From Methylobacterium durans (GTDB lineage: Bacteria > Pseudomonadota > Alphaproteobacteria > Rhizobiales > Beijerinckiaceae), in the NCBI RefSeq assembly GCF_003173715.1, contig NZ_CP029550.1, forward strand, positions 2,170,001 through 2,234,000: a stretch of 64,000 bases of DNA, in the 5' to 3' direction. Below the pieces are notes generated by a model. The model worked only from the letters and a program-made list of their open reading frames with translations. It did not search any database and was not told where the DNA came from. The position numbers and the translations under genes were made by a program. This document shows positions 17,764 through 26,826 of this stretch, piece after piece (position 1 is the stretch's first letter; each line of letters begins with the position of its first letter).

Positions 17764-19293
17764 TCACGCCCGCCGCAGGCGCAGGCCGAACAGGCGCAGC
17801 GTGGCGAGCAGGATGAGCCCGTAGAGCGCGAAGCCCGCGCCGCCGAGGAGGGCGAGCACGGCGACCTCGCGCAGGTGCGGCAGCGGCGGCACCAGCCGGT
17901 CGGCCAGCGGCAGGCCGTAGAGCGCGACGAGGCTCAAGCCCCCGCAGGCGATCACCACGCCGAGAATCGTGACGAGGAGGCCCCGGCCCGGCGCCGTCCA
18001 GCCGCGGCGCAGAGCGAGCACGACGAGCAGGAACAGGTTCACCCACTGGCTGACGGCCGTGGCGAGCGCGAGGCCGGTGACGCCGTAGGGGCCGGTGAGC
18101 AGGATTTTCAGGCCGACATTGACGGCGATCGCGGTCAGCGAGGCGATCAGCGGCGTCGCGGTGTCCTGGCGGGCGTAGAAGCTCGCGACCGCGCTGCGCA
18201 CCAGCACCACGGCCGGCAGCGCGAGCCCGTAGGCGGCGAGGACGGAAGCCGCGCGGGCGGCATCCTCCGCACTGAAGGCGCCGCGCTGGAACAGGGCCGC
18301 CATGATGAGTCCCGGCAGCGTCAGGAAGGCCACCGTGAAGGGGGCCGAGAGGGCGAGCGAGAAGCCCGCCGCCCGGTTCTGCGCCGCGTGGGCGCCCGCC
18401 ACGTCGCCGGCCGCGATGCGCCGGCTCATCTCGGGCAGCAGCACCGTGCCGGCGGCGATGGCGATGACGCCGAAGGGGAGCTGGTAGAGCCGGTCGGCGT
18501 AGTAGAGGGCCGAGACGGCGCCGGTCGGCAGCAGGCTCGCGATGATGGTGTCGGCAAACGCCGCGATCTGGAACCCGGCCGAGCCGATCACGGCGGGCCC
18601 GAGCACCTTGAAGAAGCGGAGCATGTCGGGGTCGGCGAGCCGCGGCCGGGCGAGGTGCGGGGCGATGCCGGCCCGCCGGCAATCCCACCAGACGAGGGCG
18701 AGCTGCAGGATTCCCGAGACGACGACGCCCCAGGCGGCGGCGTAGGCCGCGTTCGGGAACAGGAAGGCGAGGCCGAGAGACGCGAGCATCGCGAGGTTGA
18801 GGAGCACCGGCGCGCCGGCGGCCGCCGCGAAGCGCCGGTGCGCGTTGAGAACGCCGGACAGCAGCGTCACCAGCGTCATGAACAGGAGGTAGGGGAAGGT
18901 GATGCGGGTCAGCGCCACCGCGAGGTCGAAGCGGGCGGGGTCCTCCGCGAAGCCCGGGGCCAGCGCCCGCACCACGAGGGGCATCAGGGGCAGCGCGAGC
19001 GCGACGAGGATCGCCTGCACGATCAGCATCAGGGTGAAGACGCGGTCGGCGAAGGCGCGGGCCTCGCCCGCCGCCCCGGCCTCGGCCCGGCTCGCGTAGG
19101 CCGGCACGAAGGCGGTGTTGAAGGCCCCCTCGCCGAAGATGGCTCGGAAATGGTTCGGCAGCCGGAAGGCGACGACGAAGGCGTCGGCTACCGGGCCGGC
19201 GCCCATCACCGCGGCCATCACCACGTCGCGGGCGAAGCCCGTGACGCGGGAGACGAGCGTCCAGCCGCCGACGGAGAGGATGGAGCGGATCAC
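17764..19293 (-). CDS. murJ: lipid II flippase MurJ
   Basis: This 509-residue inner-membrane protein of the MOP superfamily moves the peptidoglycan precursor lipid II to the periplasmic face. The N-terminal ISVGGWTLVSR-like start, the RDVVMAAVMGAGPVADAFVVAF segment and the GEGAFNTAFVPAY signature are characteristic, and about 14 hydrophobic segments follow. The start is read as GTG at 19293, which gives the usual length and the canonical N-terminus; upstream in-frame residues are not membrane-like. Upstream lies a palindromic repeat and then the sod gene. Confidence 0.93.
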   Translation of the reverse strand: MIRSILSVGGWTLVSRVTGFARDVVMAAVMGAGPVADAFVVAFRLPNHFRAIFGEGAFNTAFVPAYASRAEAGAAGEARAFADRVFTLMLIVQAILVALALPLMPLVVRALAPGFAEDPARFDLAVALTRITFPYLLFMTLVTLLSGVLNAHRRFAAAAGAPVLLNLAMLASLGLAFLFPNAAYAAAWGVVVSGILQLALVWWDCRRAGIAPHLARPRLADPDMLRFFKVLGPAVIGSAGFQIAAFADTIIASLLPTGAVSALYYADRLYQLPFGVIAIAAGTVLLPEMSRRIAAGDVAGAHAAQNRAAGFSLALSAPFTVAFLTLPGLIMAALFQRGAFSAEDAARAASVLAAYGLALPAVVLVRSAVASFYARQDTATPLIASLTAIAVNVGLKILLTGPYGVTGLALATAVSQWVNLFLLVVLALRRGWTAPGRGLLVTILGVVIACGGLSLVALYGLPLADRLVPPLPHLREVAVLALLGGAGFALYGLILLATLRLFGLRLRRA

Positions 19294-19465
19294 GGGCAGG
19301 CGCCCCGTCTTCCGCCCACGGAGGCGGCCCGGGAATGCGCGCCGGCTTCGCGGCCTTCGATCGAACGGGAGGAAATGGCTCTGGCGCCCTGTCTCGGGCC
19401 GGGCCGGCCCGGCGGCGCGCATCAAGAGCCGGTTTCGCGCCGCATCTCAAGAGGCGCCGCACCCG

Positions 19466-19577
19466 CCTCTCCCGTTCGGGAGAGGTCGAGTGCGCAGGAT
19501 GCGGACCGGGTGAGGGATACAGGTCTTTCCGGAGAGGTCGCACCCCTCACCCCGACCCTCTCCCGAACGGGAGAGGG
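19466..19577. repeat. palindromic intergenic repeat, copy 1
   Basis: The element has two outer self-complementary arms, CCTCTCCCGTTCGGGAGAGG at 19466-19485 and its near mirror at 19557-19576, joined by a core that starts with GGGTGAGGG and ends with CCCTCACCCC, which also pair. The whole unit can fold as one long stem-loop or as three hairpins. Related copies lie at 24317-24388 and 31268-31378. It occupies most of the 381-nt gap between sod and murJ (19294-19674). The rest of that gap shows no gene. It probably belongs to a dispersed, non-coding repeat family. Confidence 0.85.
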
Positions 19578-19674
19578 GGCGCGTCGTGCCTCCCGTGTCG
19601 ACGGGGCAACGTCGACGCCTGGGAGGCGGGAACAGCGTAGCCCGGACGGAACCGGCCGGCTCGGGCCCGCCGGC

Positions 19675-20274
19675 CTACTTCGTCGCCTCGGCGTACATCT
19701 GCTCCACGTGCTCCCAGTTCACGAGGTTCTCGATGAAGGCCTTCAGGTAGTCGGGACGCCGGTTGCGGTAATCGATGTAGTAGGAGTGCTCCCACACGTC
19801 GACGCCGAGGATCGGCTTGGCGCCGTGCACGAGCGGGTTCTCGCCGTTCGGGGTCTTCAGGATGGCGAGCTTGCCGTCCTTGACCGCGAGCCAGGCCCAG
19901 CCCGAGCCGAACTGGCCGATTCCCGCCTGGATGAAGTCCGCCTTGAACTTCTCCGCGCCGCCGAGATCCTCGTCGATCTTCTTGGCGAGCGCGCCGGGGA
20001 TCGCGCCGCCGCCGTTCGGCTTCATCCACTGCCAGAAGTGGATGTGGTTGTAGTGCTGGCCGGCGTTGTTGAAGAGGGCCTGATTGGTGTTGTAGCTCGC
20101 CTTGACGATCTCCTCGACGCTCTTGCCCTGGAGATCAGTGCCCTCGAGCAGCTTGTTGCCCGTGTCCACGTAGGCCTTGTGGTGCTTGTCGTGGTGAAAC
20201 TCCAGGGTCTCCTTCGACATGTAGGGGCCGAGCGCGTCGTAGGCGTAGGGGAGTTCCGGCAGGGTGAAGGTCAT
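19675..20274 (-). CDS. sodB: superoxide dismutase, iron-type (Fe/Mn family)
   Basis: This 199-residue cytosolic enzyme converts superoxide to peroxide and oxygen. Metal ligands are in LEFHHDKHHKAYV, NHIHFWQWM and DVWEHSYYIDYRN. The NNAGQHYNH segment has Gln where Fe enzymes carry it, and the second-shell Gln seen in Mn enzymes (the ANQ segment) is absent, so an iron preference or cambialism is suggested. ATG 20274 is favoured over 20280 because GGAG lies eight bases before it. A palindromic repeat follows the gene. Confidence 0.95.
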   Translation of the reverse strand: MTFTLPELPYAYDALGPYMSKETLEFHHDKHHKAYVDTGNKLLEGTDLQGKSVEEIVKASYNTNQALFNNAGQHYNHIHFWQWMKPNGGGAIPGALAKKIDEDLGGAEKFKADFIQAGIGQFGSGWAWLAVKDGKLAILKTPNGENPLVHGAKPILGVDVWEHSYYIDYRNRRPDYLKAFIENLVNWEHVEQMYAEATK

Positions 20275-20610
20275 CGGCATCGCTCCGGGCGTGGGAGGCG
20301 GCCTCTCGCGAGGCCGCGTCCTCGGGTGAACCTGTGCCGGCGGCACGCCAGCGGCGCGCCGTCCTGAAGGCAACGGCCGCTTAGGTAAGTCGGTGCCACC
20401 GCCGCGGCAACGTCGGGCCGCCCCGCGCCTGTGCGAAAGCTTGGCCTTGGGCTAGGATGCCGGGGCGCGGCGGAGGTGGCTTTCCCCGGCGCGAAGTCCC
20501 GTGGACGAATCCGGACCTCGGCCGGTGAGGCCCCGTTTCGGATTTTGCAAAACCGGGCCAGGGTTTTACTGTTCCCGGGCCGGGCCGTCCGGCCAGTACC
20601 AGAGAGTATC
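20275..20610. other. 336-nt intergenic region between divergent genes
   Basis: This gap separates the starts of sodB and the frameshifted gene at 20611, so it should hold both promoters. A less GC-rich patch at about 20530-20575 (TTTTGCAAAA and GGGTTTTACTG) may be part of the rightward promoter. No further gene, RNA or repeat is seen. Confidence 0.5.
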
Positions 20611-21614
20611 ATGATCGTTGCGCTGCTCGCGCTCGCCGTCGCCATGATGATCGGCGGCACCGCCTCGGTGATCCAGGGTTTCCCCTTCGTGCGCCTGGAG
20701 AGCGGTCTCGCGATGGTGATCGCGGGGGCGACCGTGGCCTCGGCCGGCGCGGTCATCGCCGGCCTCGCGGTGGTGGCGGACCGGATCCGCCGGGTGGAGC
20801 GGGCGCTCGCCCTCGACGCGGCGGTGCCGGCCGCCCCCGATTTCGGCGCGCTGCCCCGATCCGGTGCACCGGCCTTCGCGGGCACCGGCTTCCCCGGCGC
20901 CGCCCTGCCGCCGGACGCCTTCGCGCCGCGGTCCGAACCGGCGGCGCCGGACGGGCCGAGAGGCCGCCCGTCGCTCGGCCTCGGCGCGGCCGCGCCCCTC
21001 GGCGGCGCGGCGTTCGGCGGGCTGGCGGCGGGCGCCGCGCTGTCCTCGGGCGGGGTCGCGTTGCCGGATCTCGGCACCGGGCCGAGCCGGGCCGCCGGGG
21101 CGGAGCGGCGCGGCGCGGAGCCCGAACTGCCCGAACTCGAACTTCCCGAGCCCGAACTGCCCCTGCCCGAGCCCGAGCAGACGGGCGATTCCGGACTCAG
21201 CGCCGACCGCCGCGAGCCCATCGTCGACGCCGTCCCGGAGCCGGATGACGGCATCGCCCCGAGGACGACCTGTTCGCGAGCCCGGAACCGGCCCCGCATC
21301 CTGCGGAGGACGACATCGCCCTGCGCCCGGCGCTTCGGGAGGAGCCGGCCGAAGGGACGGCCGAGGAGCGGGCGGAGGAGCGGGCAGCGGACGCGGGCCG
21401 CCCCGCCGAGGCGGATGTCGCGGAAGCCGCCCCCACCTCGCCGGCGCGCGAGATCGTCGGCACCCATTCCTCCGGCGGAAACACCTACGTGATGTACGCC
21501 GACGGCGGGATCGAGGCGGAGACGCCGCGGGGCCGCTACACCTTCAACTCCCTCGACGAGCTCAAGGCGTTCGTCGATTCCGGCGGCGAGGGCCAGACCC
21601 ACGGGGCCGCCTGA
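20611..21614 (+). pseudogene. membrane-anchored hypothetical protein broken by a one-base frameshift
   Basis: The first part, from ATG 20611, encodes two N-terminal hydrophobic segments and a long Ala/Pro/Glu-rich linker (with ELPELELPEPELPLPEPE). Around 21257-21260 the coding pattern leaves this frame and continues in the next one, giving an acidic linker and a compact C-terminal domain (SGGNTYVMYADGGIEAE, then GRYTFNSLDELKAFVD) ending at 21614. Adding one C to the CCCC run at 21257-21260 would restore a single frame of about 335 residues. It is either a sequencing error in a C-run or a true recent disruption. No family function is known. Confidence 0.75.
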
Positions 21615-21689
21615 GCGGCGGGACGCAGCGGGGGCTCCTCCCGTGGAGAGCGGAGCTTCGCCGGACGGGCGAAGGCTCGCCCGACCGCC

Positions 21690-23402
21690 TCAGACCAGCG
21701 GGTTCAGGGCCTCGTTGCGGGGCGGCAGGGGGGCCAGCATCGTCAGGCTGAAACCCTCGGGCGCGTAATCCGTCGTCACCTCGGCCTGGACCTGGGTGGT
21801 CAGCACCCGCTGCAGCAGGCGCGAGCCGAAGCCCTGGCGGCGCGGCGGCTCGACGGGCGGGCCGCCCGATTCCCGCCAAGCGAAGTGCAGGATGCCCGCC
21901 CTGCCTCCGGGCTGGACCGACCAGGAGACGGCGACGCGGCCGCCGCGGGTCGAGAGGGCGCCGTACTTCGCGGCGTTGGTCGTCAGCTCGTGGATCGCCA
22001 TGCCGATCGGCACCGCGATCTCGGAGGCGAGATCGACGGACGGCCCCGCGAGCGTCACGCGGCCGTCCGCGCCCCCGTCCATCGGCCCCTCGGCGTAGGG
22101 CTTCAGCTCGTTGACGAGGAGCGAGCGCAGGCTCGCCGTCTGCCACGTGTCCTCGGTCAGCACCGAGTGGGTGTGGGCGAGCGACATGATGCGGCCGACG
22201 AAGGCCTCGTAGAAGCTCTCGATGCTGGAGGCGGTCCGCGCCGTCGAGCCGACGATGGCCTGGACGGTCGCCAGCGTGTTCTTCACCCGGTGGTGCAGCT
22301 CGCGGATCAGGAGGCTCTGGCGCTCCTCGGCGAGGCGCCGGTCGGTCACGTCGGCGACGACGCCGATGAGGCGGCGCGGCAGGCGGTTCGGCGCGTCGCG
22401 CTCGAAGCGGCCGGCCATCTCGATCGTCCGCCACGCCCCGTCGCTCTTGCGGCGGATCCGGCCGGAGACGTGCAGGATCCCCTCCTCCCGGAGCGCGGCC
22501 GAGATCGCGCCGCGCACGGGCTTGCGGTCGTCCGGGTGCAGGACCTCGTTCAGGAATTCCGTCTTGCCGACGCTGCCGTCCTCGGGCGTGCGCCCGAAGA
22601 TCTCGAACATCCGCTCGTTCTCCCAGATCGCCTGATCGTCGAGCATGTGCCACTCGAAGATGCCGAGCCGGGCGAGCGAGGTCGCCACCCGCAGGCGCTG
22701 CTCGCGGCCGAGGAGGGCGTCGCGCGCCTCGACCCGGGTGGTGATGTCCTGCACCACCCCGACCATGCCGGAGAGCTCGCCCTCGGGCCCGGCGAGCGGC
22801 TGGCCGCGCACGCCGACGATCACCTCGCGTCCGTCCGAACGGACGATGCGGCTCTCGAAGAAGGAGGCGCGTCCCTGGGCGAGCGCGTCCCGCACGAGCC
22901 CGCCGATGCGGGCGCGCTCGGCCTCGCTGAGGCCCGCGCGCAGCGCCCGCCAGGTCAGCGAGGGCCCCGGCGGATGGCCGAGGATCTGGGCGGCGCGGCG
23001 CGACAGGGTGATGCGGCCGCTGCCCGCGTCCCAGCGCCACTCGCCGAGGCCGGCGGCCGTGAGGGCCTCGCGGTTCTGCTCGGCCCGCACCGCCTCGTCG
23101 GGGTCGAGCGCCTCGACGACGAGGGTGCGCCCGGCCGCCCCGGAGCGGGTGACGCGCACCTCGACGGCGCGGCCGTCCGCCCCGCGCCAGCTCTGGAGGC
23201 CCTCGGAGGTGAAGGGACGCGCGACGAGTTCGGAGAGCGGGAGACCGGTCAGATGCCCCGGCTCGTAGCCGAGGAGGCGGCACAGGTGCCGGTTGGCGTC
23301 GAGGATGCGGTTCTCGGCCGGCGACACGATGGCGAGGCCGACCGCCGCCTCCTCGAAGGCCGCGCGATGAAGATCGCCCGCATCCGCCGCCGGGTCGTCC
23401 AC
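21690..23402 (-). CDS. PAS-domain sensor histidine kinase, HWE/HisKA_2 type
   Basis: The 570-residue protein has no membrane segment and three PAS-like sections (about residues 10-110, 115-240 and 245-365) followed by a HWE/HisKA_2 phosphoacceptor region, LLIRELHHRVKNTLATVQAIV, and an ATPase domain with the HELTTNAAKYGAL motif. Such kinases in Methylobacterium and relatives often feed the PhyR/NepR/EcfG general stress response. The ligand or cofactor of the PAS sections is not evident, since a LOV cysteine motif (NCRFLQ) is absent. The start is uncertain: GTG 23402 just precedes the first PAS; the frame stays open to 23525. Confidence 0.87.
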   Translation of the reverse strand: MDDPAADAGDLHRAAFEEAAVGLAIVSPAENRILDANRHLCRLLGYEPGHLTGLPLSELVARPFTSEGLQSWRGADGRAVEVRVTRSGAAGRTLVVEALDPDEAVRAEQNREALTAAGLGEWRWDAGSGRITLSRRAAQILGHPPGPSLTWRALRAGLSEAERARIGGLVRDALAQGRASFFESRIVRSDGREVIVGVRGQPLAGPEGELSGMVGVVQDITTRVEARDALLGREQRLRVATSLARLGIFEWHMLDDQAIWENERMFEIFGRTPEDGSVGKTEFLNEVLHPDDRKPVRGAISAALREEGILHVSGRIRRKSDGAWRTIEMAGRFERDAPNRLPRRLIGVVADVTDRRLAEERQSLLIRELHHRVKNTLATVQAIVGSTARTASSIESFYEAFVGRIMSLAHTHSVLTEDTWQTASLRSLLVNELKPYAEGPMDGGADGRVTLAGPSVDLASEIAVPIGMAIHELTTNAAKYGALSTRGGRVAVSWSVQPGGRAGILHFAWRESGGPPVEPPRRQGFGSRLLQRVLTTQVQAEVTTDYAPEGFSLTMLAPLPPRNEALNPLV

Positions 23403-23561
23403 CCTGTCGCCCAATCCGTACCTCGCAAGGTCCCGGCGTCGCGGAGGCGGTCCGCGCCGACCTCCGCCGTGCCGGGCGGCCTCAAGATGGACGCAGGCTC
23501 GCGCAGCGGCAAGGCGAGGCCGCACATCGCCCTGTGCGCAGCGGCACCGACGCGCGTTTCG

Positions 23562-24272
23562 TCAGGTGCGGACGAATTCGAGGTAGGTCGGCCGCCGCCC
23601 CGCCGCGATCGCCTTCGCCTCGTAGCGGGTGCCCGGCCAGCCGGGATAGGGGCTCGTCCAGTCCGCGGCGGCCCGCGCCGTCCAGGCGAGGCCGGGGCAG
23701 CGGGCGGCCCGCACCAGGGTCCAGCCCGCGTAATCGTCGATGTCGCTGGCGAAGCGGAACAGGCCGCCGGGCTTCAGCACGCGGGCGATCTCGGCGAGCG
23801 ACGCGTCCGAGACGAAGCGGCGCTTGCGCTGGCGGCGCTTCGGCCAGGGATCCGGATAGAGCAGGTAGACCCGCGTCAGGCAGGCGTCGGGGAGCGCGGC
23901 CACGAGTGCCGTGACGTCCTCGTCGCGGACGCGGATGTTGGCGAGCCCGCCCTCGTCGATCTCCCGCAGGAGCTTGACGACGCCGTTGACGAAGGGCTCC
24001 GCGCCGATGAACCCGATCTCGGGATGGAGGCGGGCCTGATGGGCGAGGTGCTCGCCGCCGCCGAAGCCGATCTCGAGCCAGATCTCGCGCTTGGTGTCCG
24101 GGAACAGGGTGGCCGGGTCGAGGGGCGCGCCCGCTTCCGGCAGGCCGACGCGCAGCCGCGGCAGCAGCTCCGCGAGGCGCTGCTCCTGGGCCTCGCGCAG
24201 CCGCTTGCCCTTGCGCCGGCCGAAGAAGGCGCGCTCCGGCGCCTCAGGCGTGCTCCGCCCGGTTGTCGTCAC
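23562..24272 (-). CDS. trmB: tRNA (guanine-N7-)-methyltransferase
   Basis: This 236-residue SAM-dependent enzyme methylates G46 of tRNA. The SAM loop is WLEIGFGGGEHL, the acidic residue after strand 2 is in IGAEPFVNG, and the catalytic region YLLYPDPWPKRRQRKRRF is the TrmB hallmark. The N-terminal basic segment FFGRRKGKRLR contacts tRNA in the family. It follows metK on the same strand, as in many Hyphomicrobiales, with a palindromic repeat between them. Confidence 0.96.
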   Translation of the reverse strand: MTTTGRSTPEAPERAFFGRRKGKRLREAQEQRLAELLPRLRVGLPEAGAPLDPATLFPDTKREIWLEIGFGGGEHLAHQARLHPEIGFIGAEPFVNGVVKLLREIDEGGLANIRVRDEDVTALVAALPDACLTRVYLLYPDPWPKRRQRKRRFVSDASLAEIARVLKPGGLFRFASDIDDYAGWTLVRAARCPGLAWTARAAADWTSPYPGWPGTRYEAKAIAAGRRPTYLEFVRT

Positions 24273-24316
24273 GCAACGCTCCGTACGCGCGCCCGCTCGA
24301 TCGGGCGCGACAGGCT

Positions 24317-24388
24317 CCCTCTTCCGCGCGGGAGAGGGCTGGGGTGAGGGATACGCCGTATCCGGAGAGGCCGCGTCCCTCGCCCGGG
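24317..24388. repeat. palindromic intergenic repeat, copy 3 (one arm lost)
   Basis: One outer arm (24317-24338, with CCCTCTTCC and GGGAGAGGG halves) is followed by a core beginning GGGGTGAGGGATAC and ending CCCTCGCCC, matching the core of the copy at 19466. The far arm is missing. The element fills the gap between metK and trmB and could attenuate or stabilise the transcript between these two genes. Confidence 0.7.
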
Positions 24389-24395
24389 GCCGCGG

Positions 24396-25574
24396 TCAGG
24401 CCAGCGCCGATTTCAGCGCCTCGGCGAGGTCGGTGCGCTCCCAGGAGAAGCCGCCATCGGCCTCCGGAGCGCGGCCGAAATGGCCGTAGGCCGAGGTGCG
24501 GGCGTAGATCGGCCGGTTGAGGCCGAGCTTCGTCCGGATGCCGCGGGGCGAGAGATCCATCGCGTCCGTCAGCACGGCTTCGAGCTTCGCCTCGTCCACC
24601 GTGCCGGTCCCGTGCAGATCCACGTAGATCGAGAGCGGCTTGGCGACGCCGATGGCGTAGGCGAGCTGGATCGTGGCGCGGCGCGCGAGGCCGGCCGCGA
24701 CGACGTTCTTGGCGAGGTAGCGCGCCGCGTAGGCCGCGGAGCGGTCGACCTTGGTCGGGTCCTTGCCCGAGAAGGCGCCGCCGCCGTGGGGCGCCGCGCC
24801 GCCGTAGGTGTCGACGATGATCTTGCGGCCGGTGAGCCCCGCGTCGCCGTCCGGACCGCCGATCACGAACTTGCCGGTCGGGTTCACGTGCCAGACCGTG
24901 CCCTCGTTGACCCAGCCCTGCGGCAGCGCCTTCAGGATGTAGGGCTCGACGATGGCGCGCACGTCCGCCGAATCGAGGCTGTCGTCGAGGTGCTGGGTCG
25001 AGAGCACGATCTGCGTCACCTCGACCGGGCGGCCGTTGGCGTAGCGCACGGTGACCTGGCTCTTGGCGTCGGGGCCGAGAACGGCGGCCTCGCCCTGGCG
25101 CGCCTTGCGGGCGTCGGCGAGGTCCTTGAGGATCTTGTGCGCGTAGAAGATCGGGGCCGGCATCAGCTCCGGGGTCTCGTCGGCGGCGTAGCCGAACATG
25201 ATGCCCTGGTCGCCCGCGCCCTCGTCCTTGTTGCCGGCGGCGTCGACGCCCTGCGCGATGTCGGCCGACTGGGCGTGCAGGTGGATGGCGATGTCGTTGT
25301 TCTTCCAGTGGAAGCCGTCCTGCTCGTAGCCGATGTCCTTCACGGCCTCGCGGGTCAGGTGCTCCAGATCCTTGAAGGTCACGGAATCGGGGCCGCGCAC
25401 CTCGCCGGCGATCACGATGCGGTTCGTTGTCGCCAGCGTCTCGACGCCGAGGCGCGCCTCGGGCATCGCCGCCAGATAGGCATCCACGACGGTGTCGGAG
25501 ATCCGGTCGCACACCTTGTCGGGGTGGCCCTCGGAGACGGATTCGCTGGTGAACAGGTAGTCGGAACGCGGCAT
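24396..25574 (-). CDS. metK: S-adenosylmethionine synthetase
   Basis: This 392-residue enzyme makes S-adenosylmethionine from methionine and ATP. Signatures include [16 protein letters not shown] at the N-terminus, [12 protein letters not shown] and [22 protein letters not shown] 25574 matches the conserved start ([12 protein letters not shown]). It sits between an HTH regulator upstream and trmB downstream on one strand. The 137-nt leader has two hairpins and a palindrome, listed separately, which suggests specific control. Confidence 0.97.
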   Translation of the reverse strand: MPRSDYLFTSESVSEGHPDKVCDRISDTVVDAYLAAMPEARLGVETLATTNRIVIAGEVRGPDSVTFKDLEHLTREAVKDIGYEQDGFHWKNNDIAIHLHAQSADIAQGVDAAGNKDEGAGDQGIMFGYAADETPELMPAPIFYAHKILKDLADARKARQGEAAVLGPDAKSQVTVRYANGRPVEVTQIVLSTQHLDDSLDSADVRAIVEPYILKALPQGWVNEGTVWHVNPTGKFVIGGPDGDAGLTGRKIIVDTYGGAAPHGGGAFSGKDPTKVDRSAAYAARYLAKNVVAAGLARRATIQLAYAIGVAKPLSIYVDLHGTGTVDEAKLEAVLTDAMDLSPRGIRTKLGLNRPIYARTSAYGHFGRAPEADGGFSWERTDLAEALKSALA

Positions 25575-25616
25575 GGCGGCACCCCTCTTGCGGGCGCGCC
25601 CTGCACTCGGCGCTCG

Positions 25617-25657
25617 ACCCGGTCCAATGCCGGGTTCTCGCATCCGCGAGAGCGGAT
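25617..25657 (-). promoter_or_regulatory. two leader hairpins upstream of metK
   Basis: In the metK leader two stem-loops can form in the transcript: ATCCGC-TCTC-GCGGAT (25642-25657) and ACCCGG-CATTGGA-CCGGGT (25617-25635). They lie 43 to 83 nt before the metK start. The metK gene is often controlled by SAM-sensing leaders, but I could not fit this leader to the SAM-II or SAM/SAH consensus I remember. It is a candidate only. Confidence 0.35.
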
Positions 25658-25679
25658 GGTCAAGATGGAATGCCGAACG

Positions 25680-25697
25680 CGTCCGTTTTAACGGACG
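25680..25697. promoter_or_regulatory. palindrome between HTH gene and metK
   Basis: CGTCCGTT-TT-AACGGACG is an 8-bp perfect inverted repeat with a two-base centre, located 15 nt after the HTH gene and 106 nt before metK. The very short centre argues against a terminator hairpin and for a protein-binding site. The adjacent HTH protein is the natural candidate binder, by inference from position. Confidence 0.4.
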
Positions 25698-25711
25698 TCG
25701 TTGCCGTCCGA

Positions 25712-26122
25712 TCAGCCGTTCAGCTTGCGGTCGAGGGCGTGGACGGCCGCCGCGATGTCGCGCCGCGTATCCTCCGAGACGTTCTCGGAGAGGTGTCGGG
25801 CGAGCACGTCGACGAGCGCCTGGAGATCGCCGCTGCCGCCGATGTCCTGCTGGCGGTCCTCGCCGAAGCCCTGCGGCGGGATGTCGTCGAGGCGCTTCAT
25901 GCCCTGGAAGAAATGCTCCAGCGACACGCCGGTCATCCGCGCGAAGATCTCCAGATGCACGGCGCTGATGCGGTTCGTGCCCTTCTCGTATTTCTGGAGC
26001 TGGGCGGCCGACATGCCGAAGCTCTGGGCGACGCGACGCTGGGTGAGGGACGCGCGACGGCGCTCCTCGGCGATGCGCTGCCCGATATAGGCATCCCGAT
26101 CGTCGGTCTTCTGGCCTGCCAT
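25712..26122 (-). CDS. XRE-family helix-turn-helix regulator
   Basis: The 136-residue protein has an N-terminal Cro/CI-type HTH ([36 protein letters not shown], described here as residues 13-48 in two parts) and a C-terminal helical region without known ligand domain. Similar regulators sit directly upstream of metK in many alphaproteobacteria. Cotranscription with metK is possible, since only 137 nt separate them and both are leftward. A palindrome in that gap may be its operator. Confidence 0.88.
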   Translation of the reverse strand: MAGQKTDDRDAYIGQRIAEERRRASLTQRRVAQSFGMSAAQLQKYEKGTNRISAVHLEIFARMTGVSLEHFFQGMKRLDDIPPQGFGEDRQQDIGGSGDLQALVDVLARHLSENVSEDTRRDIAAAVHALDRKLNG

Positions 26123-26193
26123 GGATGTCTCGTCACGTCTGTCGGTCGCCGCCCTACGGGCAAGAGGCTGGCGCGCTACGCTTAAGGTTCGGG

Positions 26194-26208
26194 CGTGACT
26201 TTGTCACG
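26194..26208. promoter_or_regulatory. inverted repeat upstream of the HTH gene
   Basis: CGTGAC-TTT-GTCACG is a six-base inverted repeat with a three-base spacer, about 70 nt before the HTH gene start and in the non-coding gap 26123-26310. The arrangement fits a dimeric regulator site. The target and binder are unknown. Confidence 0.3.
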
Positions 26209-26310
26209 GCACGCCTTTCCGAATACGTAATACGCATCGCGGAGGCGTGCCACAATCGCCACAGGTTCGGGTTGCCCGCGGCCGTTCTGAAACATCTCGG
26301 ACCGGACGTC

Positions 26311-26826
26311 TCAGCGTTCGAGAAGCTGGTTCTTCACCAGGTACTTGATGCCGCGGTCGAAGGACTCGTCGGTGTTGCCGCGCAGATCGACGCTGTAGGC
26401 CTTCTCCTGCGCGCCCTCTCTCAGGGGCTTGTAGTAGACGTTCATGTTGAGGATCAGATTGGAGACCTTCTGAACCTCGCCGACGAAGATGCCGTCCGCG
26501 CCGAGCTTCCGGCCGAACGCATCGGCGCAGCCGCCGCACGCGCGCAGATCCGCCGTCCGTCCCACATCCTCCCGGACGGGCTCCGTGGACACCAGGGCAT
26601 ATCGGCCGCTGTCCTTGAGCAGGGTGCGGAACTCCTCGCTCGTGCGTTTCAGGCGCGCCCGATCCTCCTCCGTCGGAGCCACCGGGGTGCCGCCCGCGAA
26701 CTGGAAATCGAAGACCGCGACTTTCGCCGGCTCGGCCCCTGCCGCGCCCGCGAGCAGGATCACCGCCGCAGCCGAAGCTGCGGCCAGACTCACGGCCCGA
26801 GCCGACGTCCCGAACGGACTCCTCAT
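26311..26826 (-). CDS. DUF2380 domain secreted protein
   Basis: The 171-residue product has a signal peptide (about residues 1-31, AGAAGA then EPAKVAVFDF) and a DUF2380-like domain: KVAVFDFQF strand, then LLKDSGRYALVST, two cysteines in LRACGGCADAFGRKLGAD, and GEVQKVSNLILNMNVYY. The domain resembles periplasmic proteins that share the fold of the TolB N-terminal or FlgT-like part. Function is unknown. Its start overlaps the stop of the PAP2 gene by four bases, so both are likely translated together. Confidence 0.75.
   Translation of the reverse strand: MRSPFGTSARAVSLAAASAAAVILLAGAAGAEPAKVAVFDFQFAGGTPVAPTEEDRARLKRTSEEFRTLLKDSGRYALVSTEPVREDVGRTADLRACGGCADAFGRKLGADGIFVGEVQKVSNLILNMNVYYKPLREGAQEKAYSVDLRGNTDESFDRGIKYLVKNQLLER

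Noticed and set aside
17266..20367. Very long open frame on the plus strand across murJ and sodB
   Set aside because: It is antisense to two well-recognised genes and its translation is Gly/Arg/Glu-rich low complexity, typical of a high-GC shadow frame.
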